A stretch of 64,000 nucleotides of DNA, from the NCBI GenBank assembly GCA_049487715.1, contig CP150559.1:62001-126000 (forward strand). The letters run 5' to 3'. The notes beneath the pieces were generated by a model. It was not told where the DNA came from. It did no database searches and was given only the letters and a program-made list of their open reading frames with translations. Source of the stretch: Pycnococcus provasolii. Lineage: Eukaryota > Chlorophyta > Pseudoscourfieldiophyceae > Pseudoscourfieldiales. Made by a program: the position numbers and the translations under genes. Positions 56,990 to 64,000 of this stretch are shown here, piece after piece (position 1 is the first letter of the stretch; the number at the start of each line of letters is the position of its first letter).

Positions 56990-58296
56990 CAACAACAACA
57001 GGTTCTCCTCAAGCAGTACTTGGAGAAGAGGGAACAGGGCGGACTCAAGCTCGACAAGTTCCAGGCGCGCATCGACGTCGCGCTCGCACCTTGCGAGCTG
57101 TCGCGCGTGTCCGACGACGGGTACGTGCACTTCGGGGACCTGCTGGCTATCCGCTCCGCCGCGAACGGCGCCGTGCTCTCCACGTCGCTCGACGATCGCG
57201 ACCAGCGCGCTGGGGAGGATGCCTACGGCGCCACGGCGGCACCCGCCGACTCTGCGACGGCCGCGGTGCCGTGCGCACGCTGCTCGTTCCTCCTCAGCAA
57301 ATTCGTTCCGAACGAGGTGACGGTGACAGACGAACTCTTCGACGACGACCTTCTGCACTACGGTCAAAAAGTGTGCGTCGTCGCAAACCCCATGTGCGAG
57401 TCGAAGCCGCTTGACGCCGAGGGAAGCGAGGACCCGCTCATGCTCCGCTCCCTGGCGAAGAGCACGACGTCGTTCGCCAAGTTCAGCCGCCAGCAGGAGG
57501 TGGCGTTCACGCACCAGCCTGGCTACGCGACGGCGTGGGTGGTGATTCCGACCAACCCCAAGCACCGCCTCGCGGCGCACGGCAGCCCGGTGCCACGCGG
57601 TGTCCCCGTGGTGCTTCAACACTGCGCAACAGGCCAGGACCTGCACCTGGAGGTTGGCCAGCCGCTCTACAACGACTTCGGCATGGAGTACGAGGTGAGC
57701 GGCTTCACACAGACGAGCCTCGCGCGCTCCGCCATCATGGAGGGGCTGACGACGGGAAAGGCAAAGGCGGACCTCTCCAAGATGGAGGCGCCGACCAACT
57801 TCTGGGTGCTCGAGTCGGGCGAGAAGGTGAAGCAGCTGCCGCAGCTCGCGCAAGCGGAGTTCACCGTCGAGAACGTGCTCGCGAAGGTGATGAAGCAGCT
57901 GAACCGCAAGGGTGCGAACGGCATCTTCGGACTGCGCGCCGTCTTCAAGGAGATGGACGCGGACGGTTCGGGACAGCTGAACGCGGCGGAGTTCCGAGAT
58001 GCGCTGCGATATTGCATGATCGACATCACCGATAAGGAGCTCGTCAAGGTGCTCGAATCCCTTGACACGGACAACAGCGGGTCGATCAGCCCTGACGAGT
58101 TCGTGGAGGCGCTCACAGCTGTCGCCGACATTGGTAAGCGCGAGCATGTGAGCGTGTGAGTTGGGAATTCTACATGTGTTAGCACAAGCTATTGTTGGAT
58201 GTCAGAACGACGTTTGCCCGCTCTCCACCCACCTCATCCCCTCCCCCTCCAGGTGAATGTGTAGTCCATGAACGACCATTTGACAAGGTAAAGTAG
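56692..58296 (+). CDS. CFAP161: CFAP161 ciliary protein fused to an EF-hand pair
   Basis: Exon 1 (56692-56787) encodes MQYYTKQQLQ... RIGNWNEDVELEE. A GTACGT donor, an intron with (TA)n and an AACAACAACAG acceptor lead in phase 0 to exon 2 at 57002 (VLLKQYLEKREQG). The core matches CFAP161: RIGNWNEDV, DGYVHFGDLL, then PVPRGVPVVLQHCATGQDLHLE and NFWVLESG. CFAP161 is a microtubule inner protein of ciliary doublets. After it comes a C-terminal EF-hand pair, DADGSGQLNAAEF and DTDNSGSISPDEF, both with intact Ca-binding loops; human CFAP161 lacks these. Exon 2 has a stop at 58157-58159. A GTAAGC at 58134 and a strong pyrimidine tract with CAG at 58252 predict a third exon (58253-58296) that instead gives a tail ending ECVVHERPFDKVK. 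Confidence 0.9.
56957..56988. repeat. (TA)n microsatellite in CFAP161 intron 1
   Basis: About 16 TA units, preceded by (CG)n and followed by the (AAC)n acceptor tract. Confidence 0.9.
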
Positions 58297-58345
58297 TTCT
58301 TACATTCCGTTACTGAATGAGCGATCTCAGGGTACTTTCATACTT

Positions 58346-60848
58346 TCATCGCTCCTTTTTCTCCTCTTGCGACTGCGTTTCTTCCAACGTCGCATCCTCC
58401 GCCGACGCCTCACTTTTAGTGGTGTCGTTTTCAGGTAGCATTTTCATCCCAGTCTCCTCCTGCGCTTTGCCCTCGGCTGATGCGAAGCCATACTCGTTAA
58501 CGCGAGTGTGGTCGACACGGTAGATCCACCTTTGGTACAGATAAATCAGGAACACCACATCGTCGCGGAACACAGCAAGTCTGTGCATGAATGGCATGGG
58601 GATCAAAAAGGAGAAGACGTCGTCGACGATGGTGTTGAGGAAGCGGTATGTCATCTGCTTCCATGGCAGGTGACTCACGCTTTTAAGGCGGTAGTTGATG
58701 TAGAGCTGCGGGCACATGGTAATGAAGCCGAATGTATAAACGCAGCCCACGAGCGTGTTGATCACGAAGCTGTACACGCCGCGGTGTGTGTGGTAGTACA
58801 GGCTGTACAGTGCGTAGCAAGCTACGAGCGGGTAGAGCGCCCAAGAGAGGTACTTCATCGCAATTGCGTCGTAGTCCTCCGTCTCCGTTTTCATGTAGCT
58901 GTCTTTGAAGATGAGCTCTGGCAAGCGCACGAACGGTAGATACAGCGCAATCAGGCGCGTCAAGCCGGTCACGGGCGGCGGGGGTGGCGCAGGCGCAGGC
59001 ACATCGACATCACCGGCGCTGCCGTCGTTGCCCTCGCCCGTCGGCGCCGGTGGAGGCTGTGTGAGCAGATCACCCGCACGTTTCCAGCTGATCCTCGACA
59101 CAACTTTGCTCAGCTTCCAGAACTCAATCAGACAGCCAATTCCATTCGAGAAGAGAATGAGGTAGCTTGTTTCTCCGTCGTGGTCGAGCAAGTAGAGGAA
59201 AATGATTAGCGAACTTCCCGCGGAGATAAGTAGACTGCGAACGCTTAAGCCTCGAAGGTTCTTGTTCTTTTCGCGCCAAAAGCTTACGTCGTTCTTGAAA
59301 GCTAGGAAGTCGAAGACCGTGTGCAGCAAGCTGACAGTCATCGTCAATGCAAGGTAATACGGATTCGTATCCGCGAAGATGCGCTTCATGCTCTCGCTCT
59401 CGTGATTCCACATGACGTCTTCGCCTTTCACCAGCTCAAATTCAGCATTCGGCGCCACCTCACTCTCGTACTCCACAGGCCGAAAAGGCGGCTCAGATCC
59501 CAGCGGCTTGAACATCATAGAGCCCGCGCGCATCTGCCGCTGCATTTTGAGCGAGTGGTCCATGTTGATTTGCATCTGCCAACGGAACAGAGTCATTGTA
59601 CCAATGCTGACCGTGATGGGTGGCACAGCCTTCGTCATGGGGGCAAAATGAGTTGCATTCAGCGGTCCCACGTGGTGGCTGCGAAACGTCCAAAAGTCGT
59701 TATGGTACACAACGGGCTTATAGAGTCGCGTGACTGGGTCAATTTCCATGAATGCGCCCACCTGAGGTGCGATATCCGCGCCACTGCGAAAGTTGGTTTC
59801 GTCGTACACGATGCTGAATGTCACATTTGGCTGGTAATACGTTCGCAGGCGATACCTATGCGTCGGCTTTGCGTCACCCTTGACGCCGCCCTCCTCCTTG
59901 TATCCAGCATCGCCATCGCTCTCCTCTTCCTCCTCAGCCTGCTCGTCCGTGGCGTTCGCTTTCTCGTCGTTCGCGCCGAACAAGCGTCGCGTAGCCCTTC
60001 GTGTTCGCTCGCGTCGCGTGTGAAGGAGCCTTGCCATCGCGGTGAATCTCTGCGTAACGTCAAAGTTTTCGTCGTCTGTGAAGCAAGGCGCCTGGTGTCG
60101 GCAGAACAGCGCGTGCACATACATATTGTATTGCTTGCCGACGGCAACTGACACGAAGTCTGAAGAGAGTGGCGAGCTGGGTGGCGGTGGCGGTGGTCTC
60201 TCCTCCTGCCTCTGCAAGTGCGGCCAGAGTGTCACCGGCAGGTCGAAGTTGGAGTTGAAGCCGATCGACTCAGGCTTGTCGCGCTCGCTCGCAGGCGGCG
60301 TTAGGGTGAGCCCAAGCTGCTGTACGGATGTGGGCAACCAGTTGGTTGTGGTTTCTCCGACGGCGTTGCATCGCTCGTTAATATCCGAGCGCCTTGGTAT
60401 GAGCTCGCTGTTGCATACGAAAACGTACACGTCTAGCGATTCCTCTCTTCGAAATGCGGGTCGGATGGTCATAGACGTCGGTATGTGCGCCTCGTAGCCT
60501 CTGCGTTCAACGCCGCCCGGTGCGCCACCGCCCACCACCACCACCAGCCTCAGCCGTCTGCCCGTGCGTCGCAGCCTCGCTCGGAGACGTTGCTTGGTTC
60601 GCCAACGACCCCGTCCCCGTGGCGGCGGAGGAGTTGGCGATTTGTCTAAAGTTGTTGGCTGAGCCTCCCATGAGCATCATCGCGAGCTGGAAGAACATGT
60701 AGTACTTGACGCCTTGCATGACGGCGCCGAACAGACCACGGAGGACGTCGGGTTGGTCGCCATTCTCCGCTTCTGCGGCGTTGTTGGCGTTGCCGTTAGG
60801 CGCCACCGCCACCGGAGCAGCAGCTTCTTCTTCGACCGCCGCCGCCAT
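58346..60848 (-). CDS. CLPTM1: CLPTM1-family multi-pass membrane protein, one frame break
   Basis: The N-terminus starts at MAAAVEEEAAAP in one frame, with a hydrophobic segment (YYMFFQLAMMLMGG). The frame breaks in a (GGT)n tract at about 60510-60545, and the rest continues in another frame. The body is clearly CLPTM1: luminal YYQPNVTFSIV and NDFWTFR, then LALTMTVSLLHTVFDFLAFK, FWREKNKNLRGLSVRS, YLSWALYPLVACYALYSLYY, FGFITMCPQLYINYRLKSV, HLPWKQMTYRFLNTI and DDVVFLIYLYQRWIYRVD. The length of about 830 exceeds the human 669 through polar insertions and an acidic C-terminal tail. CLPTM1 is an ER membrane protein acting in receptor retention and, for a paralogue, lipid scrambling. The break is either a one-base indel in the repeat or a 28-base GT...AG segment. 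Confidence 0.9.
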
Positions 60849-61107
60849 TCTGGTCGAGCAGAAATGCGACGGAAAAAGTGAACGCGCCTCGATGAGGCCG
60901 AATTCGGGGTGCCTCACACCTAGGATTAATTCTCCCAGTTTGCACTGGGGGTGGGGATCCGTCGTGGAACCATCTTGTTGAATTTTTTCTGCGCAAGGCT
61001 GGCATGGCATTCCATGCCAACGCGCCCATCGTGCGTCTTACGGTAATAGACAGTCGCGCGCTGCCATGTGGGATTTCCAGACCCCACTCAATCCGCATAT
61101 CGCAATA

Positions 61108-62253
61108 CTATTTACTGTGCTTGTCTAAAAGAGCCTTGTACGCGCGACGAATGTCCGTTTGACCCGTGGGATACGCAGTCGCGTCGCACCAACGCGCCAA
61201 CAAGTCCGCGACGTCCGCCTTCTTCTTTTCGCTCGCCACCTGCGCGGCATTCGCGCCCTTCGACGACTCCGTCGACGGATCCGCCCCTGCGACTAAAAGC
61301 GCCATCGCGCTATTCACATAATTGTTCTCAGCTGCGTAGTGCAACGCGCTCTTGCCGAACTGATCCAGACGATTGAGCATACTAGCCTCCTCGTCACTCA
61401 CCGTCCATTCACCGTCAATGCGGTACCACTCGCCATCAAACGCGCTTTGCTCATCGCGGCCATCGACATACACGAGCTGCTGACCGCCGATAGATGCTCG
61501 CGAAGCATTCAGCAGAACGGAAATGACGCGGTAACTGTCCTGTGTCGCTGCCTTGTGAAGTGCGGTTTGGATGTATTGGTCAACCGCCTCCACCTCAGCC
61601 TGCGCCTCCACGAGAACCGCGACGGCCGCTGCGCTGTCGCTCGATGAGGCAACCATGAGTGGCGTCATTCCGCTCTCGTTTGCTGAGTCTTTGTTCGCCT
61701 CGCCAGACTCAAGCAGTGCGTATATGGCGAGCACATCAACCGGCTTACCGCTGGAACAGCACTCAAAAATGCCCTTCGTCTTTGCTGCACTCACCTTCTC
61801 CACATACTCCAAAGGCGAAACCTCGCCGTCGCCGTCGATGTCAAGCTCCTTGAGCAGCTTCTTCAGCATGCGGCCTGTGAAATGAAATCGCTGCTTCAGG
61901 GCAGCCTCCAGTTCGTCGTCGTCGACTGTGTTGCTCTTGTCACCGTCCATGACGTGGAACAACGTTTGCAGTCTTCTTGCCTCATACGCTTGAAAACCTT
62001 CGACAAACTCTTTGAACGAAACGACGCCGTCGTTGTTCGCGTCGAGCACCGCCATCAAGTCGTTCGCCAGGTTTTCTTCTCCAAACCGCTCGATGTTCGA
62101 CTTCAGCTCGTGCGGCTCTAAGGTTCCGTTACCGTTCAGGTCAAGTTGGTCGAAGAGCGACGCGAGACGCGTGTGTTCAGCACGCAGGGACGCGAAGCGA
62201 CGGGACGCGTCGGTCGCGGCATCCACCACATGAGGCTCTGTGGTTCCGACCAT
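61108..62253 (-). CDS. EF-hand and ankyrin-repeat protein
   Basis: 381 residues. Four EF-hands in the first 155 residues: DLNGNGTLEPHE, DANNDGVVSFKEF, DGDKSNTVDDDEL and DIDGDGEVSPLEY. Loops one, two and four look competent to bind Ca; loop three has Asn at a coordinating position. Ankyrin-type repeats follow (GMTPLMVASSSDS, QTALHKAATQD, GKSALHYAAENN), with a 40-residue insert between the second and third. No catalytic domain. It is likely a Ca-regulated adaptor; the partner is unknown. Upstream of it lies a telomere-type tract and the divergent INTS6 gene. The first Met is the only sensible start. Confidence 0.83.
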   Translation of the reverse strand: MVGTTEPHVVDAATDASRRFASLRAEHTRLASLFDQLDLNGNGTLEPHELKSNIERFGEENLANDLMAVLDANNDGVVSFKEFVEGFQAYEARRLQTLFHVMDGDKSNTVDDDELEAALKQRFHFTGRMLKKLLKELDIDGDGEVSPLEYVEKVSAAKTKGIFECCSSGKPVDVLAIYALLESGEANKDSANESGMTPLMVASSSDSAAAVAVLVEAQAEVEAVDQYIQTALHKAATQDSYRVISVLLNASRASIGGQQLVYVDGRDEQSAFDGEWYRIDGEWTVSDEEASMLNRLDQFGKSALHYAAENNYVNSAMALLVAGADPSTESSKGANAAQVASEKKKADVADLLARWCDATAYPTGQTDIRRAYKALLDKHSK

Positions 62254-62334
62254 TTATCAGCAAGTGGGATGTGACATGCAACACCCGTTGGGACTTGGGA
62301 TGGGCAAGGCAAGGGATCGGTACATTAACTTAGC

Positions 62335-62368
62335 GGTTAGGGTTTTAGGGAGAACTAGGGTTAGGGTG
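62335..62368 (+). repeat. Degenerate interstitial telomere-type tract
   Basis: GGTTAGGGTTTTAGGG, then AGAACTAGGGTTAGGG: three to four TTAGGG-like units with interruptions, in the short space between the EF-hand/ankyrin gene and INTS6. Confidence 0.75.
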
Positions 62369-62446
62369 GTTTTCAGAACGTGGTTTACTCTGGTGGCATA
62401 ATATTATATATTTTTTTGTTTTTTTGTTTTTATTCCCAAGCAAGCC

Positions 62447-64000
62447 ATGCCGGCGCACGTCTTCGTCTTGGATACCTCCGCGGCAATGATGCAAGCCATC
62501 CAAGGCTCGCTGCGGCGACTTGACACCGCCAAGGCATTCGTCGAGTCGTTCGTCAAGGCGCGCGAACGGGACCCGTCGCACAGAGGGGACACGTACGCGC
62601 TCGTGACGACAGCAGGCCCGAACGGCGCCGCCGCCGTCATTGTCGATCGGGAGTGGCCGTTCGACGCGTTCTTGGCCGCGGTTCGCGCGGCAACGCCAAG
62701 AAATCTGCCCTGCATCCCGCAGGCGCTCGCCACGGCAATGGCGTGTGCGAGAGCGCACAGGCTGGCGACGCTCGGGGACATCACGGCAATGGGTGTGGAT
62801 GCCGCCAATCCCAACGCGGCAGCAGCGCCCGTCGCTGGGTGCGACGTGCCAGGCGTGGCTGAGAGCGCGGACATTATAGTCGTGCTAGGAACTGACCACT
62901 GGTGTGAGGCGCCAGGCGAGCCGATGCGCGCCGAGCCACTCACGGTGGCGTCCAGCCAAACCTTGCGCGCAGCCATCGTCAAACACGCACCGTACACACC
63001 GTCGCCGCGCGCTAGCGACGTGCGAGTGCACTGCGCGGTTATGCGTATGCAGAGCGATGCAGCACGCAAGCACGTAGGAGCTGCAGGCCGGCAGGAGGCT
63101 GACAGCTCGAGGCTGCCTGGTGATTCGTGGTGCATTCTGGCGCAAGTCTGCAAGGACACTGCGGGCTTGTGCGTTGGAGCTACGTCGCTGCGAGGAGCCG
63201 CGCTCGCTGCGGAGCGCGTTGCAAACACCGCCGCGCTCTCGAGCGTCGTCGTGACGATCACCATGGCATCGCTCGGTGGCGAAACGGCTGATGCTGCGAC
63301 CTCGCCTCATGCTCTTTTGCTGCGACGTCCGCTGCACTTCGAACGCGCTGCTACGGTCGAGCCACCTCCCTTTGACGCGACCACGGGTCGTCGTCAGACG
63401 TACGAAAGTCTTGGAAGGCCGCTACCGCCCGTGCCACACAGTCACGTGCCGAGCCATTGGGCCCTGCCGCTAATTGGATCGTCGAATGGGCCTCCTGTCA
63501 AAGATGGCATGACATCGGGCGTCTCTTTGGACTACCTAGCTCGACCGCAGCTGTTTGTCGACACGAATGCGAGTGCATCCGCCGTCGACAAAGGCACACC
63601 CCCTCTTGCGGGATATCCAGTGGACGCCTACGAGATCGACCTCGAGAGTGGTGTCGTCGCCGTGGCGGACGTCGAGGGTGAACGCCACAACAACGCCACG
63701 GGATCCCCGCGCGGCGAGCGAAGATCTCTCCGCGATGTGCTCAGCGCCTCGCTGGGCGCGACTCGCCGTCGTCTCGGCAAACGCGAATTGGCCAACGCCG
63801 CGATGGGTGAGACCCACCGCGCTCGCGACGCCTGCTGGCCTGTCTACGCCATCGGCACCGCCGCCGTCTCGCATGGCATGGGGCCTGACACCTGGACATC
63901 GTCAGCCGCGGATGCGCATCGCGCCATTGGCCGCCTGCGGTTAGAGGGATCTGCAAACAACGCCGTGGTGATCCTCGAGATCTGCGGTCACGGGTTCGCG
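62447..64000 (+). CDS. INTS6: Integrator complex subunit 6, 5' part (runs off window)
   Basis: An open frame from ATG 62447 to the last base, 518 codons. The N-terminus MPAHVFVLDTSAAMMQAI is the INTS6/DICE1 VWA domain start, followed by LDTAKAFVESFVKARERDPS, HRGDTYALVTT and LPCIPQALATAMACA. Later INTS6 blocks are HVPSHWALPLIGSSNGP, GYPVDAYEIDLE and KRELANAAMGETHRARDACW. The metal site of the VWA domain is DxSxS; here it reads DTSAA, so the last Ser is Ala. INTS6 links PP2A to the Integrator complex, which acts on RNA polymerase II pausing and snRNA 3' processing. Length is typical so far; the C-terminus is outside. Confidence 0.9.
   Translation, partial: MPAHVFVLDTSAAMMQAIQGSLRRLDTAKAFVESFVKARERDPSHRGDTYALVTTAGPNGAAAVIVDREWPFDAFLAAVRAATPRNLPCIPQALATAMACARAHRLATLGDITAMGVDAANPNAAAAPVAGCDVPGVAESADIIVVLGTDHWCEAPGEPMRAEPLTVASSQTLRAAIVKHAPYTPSPRASDVRVHCAVMRMQSDAARKHVGAAGRQEADSSRLPGDSWCILAQVCKDTAGLCVGATSLRGAALAAERVANTAALSSVVVTITMASLGGETADAATSPHALLLRRPLHFERAATVEPPPFDATTGRRQTYESLGRPLPPVPHSHVPSHWALPLIGSSNGPPVKDGMTSGVSLDYLARPQLFVDTNASASAVDKGTPPLAGYPVDAYEIDLESGVVAVADVEGERHNNATGSPRGERRSLRDVLSASLGATRRRLGKRELANAAMGETHRARDACWPVYAIGTAAVSHGMGPDTWTSSAADAHRAIGRLRLEGSANNAVVILEICGHGFA

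Noticed and set aside
1-64000. tRNA or rRNA genes
   Set aside because: I looked for GTTCGA-type T-arms with an acceptor stem at a suitable distance and saw none that fold; those found (for example near 1914 and 20000) are in coding exons.

Overview
The window is nuclear DNA of a gene-dense, single-celled, flagellate eukaryote. Eukaryotic hallmarks are spliceosomal introns, cytosolic ribosomal proteins eS25 and eL30, the ubiquitin-activating enzyme E1, a 20S proteasome beta-1 subunit, a TREX-2 SAC3/GANP scaffold, Integrator subunit 6 and a nucleus-encoded complex I subunit (NDUFA1). Axonemal genes (PACRG, CFAP161) and a giant Sfi1-like centrin-binding protein point to a cell with centrioles and cilia. 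Short interstitial (TTAGGG)n tracts occur three times, so the telomere repeat is probably TTAGGG. Coding DNA is GC-rich at third positions and intergenic DNA is rich in microsatellites. The lineage cannot be fixed from this sequence alone; an alga or a stramenopile-like protist is possible.

Layout. 1-3.4 kb: a minus-strand secreted protein whose Tyr-rich and Cys-bearing N-terminal part is followed by leucine-rich repeats, each on its own short exon, with 383-bp segmental duplications. 4.9-10.9 kb: the Sfi1-like protein with about 32 repeats of 33 residues. 11-16.6 kb: a broken coding region, a SABATH carboxyl methyltransferase and an unusual fusion of a leucine-dehydrogenase-type amino acid dehydrogenase to a sarcosine-oxidase-type flavoenzyme. 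17.2-25.7 kb: a coiled-coil protein, a carotenoid cleavage oxygenase, UBA1 and the proteasome beta-1 subunit. 26-36 kb: SAC3/GANP with an FG-rich N-terminus, NDUFA1, an RCC1-like repeat protein with three frame breaks and a CAP-domain secreted protein. 36-37.7 kb: an intergenic stretch with relics, including an HNH endonuclease fragment. 37.7-45.4 kb: a CAMK-like kinase, a TRAF7-like RING-WD40 protein, a UbiE/COQ5 methyltransferase, telomeric and 47-bp repeats and an SLC44 transporter. 45.6-51.4 kb: eS25, eL30, PACRG and an Alba-domain protein. 51.5-64 kb: a double hydrolase-like protein lacking its nucleophile, a second minisatellite, an unknown protein, CFAP161 fused to EF-hands, CLPTM1, an EF-hand/ankyrin protein and the 5' part of INTS6, which runs off the window.

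Most genes are independent housekeeping units on alternating strands, not operons. The only plausible pathway pairing is the methyltransferase next to the amino acid dehydrogenase/N-demethylase-type fusion. Reconstructing introns by hand gave three recurrent features: donors with the core GTACGT, acceptors preceded by (CAA)n rather than a pyrimidine tract, and two genes (NDUFA1, RPS25) whose first coding exon is the ATG alone. Several conserved genes contain one-base frame breaks, which most simply reflect residual sequencing indels, so intactness calls should be treated with caution.
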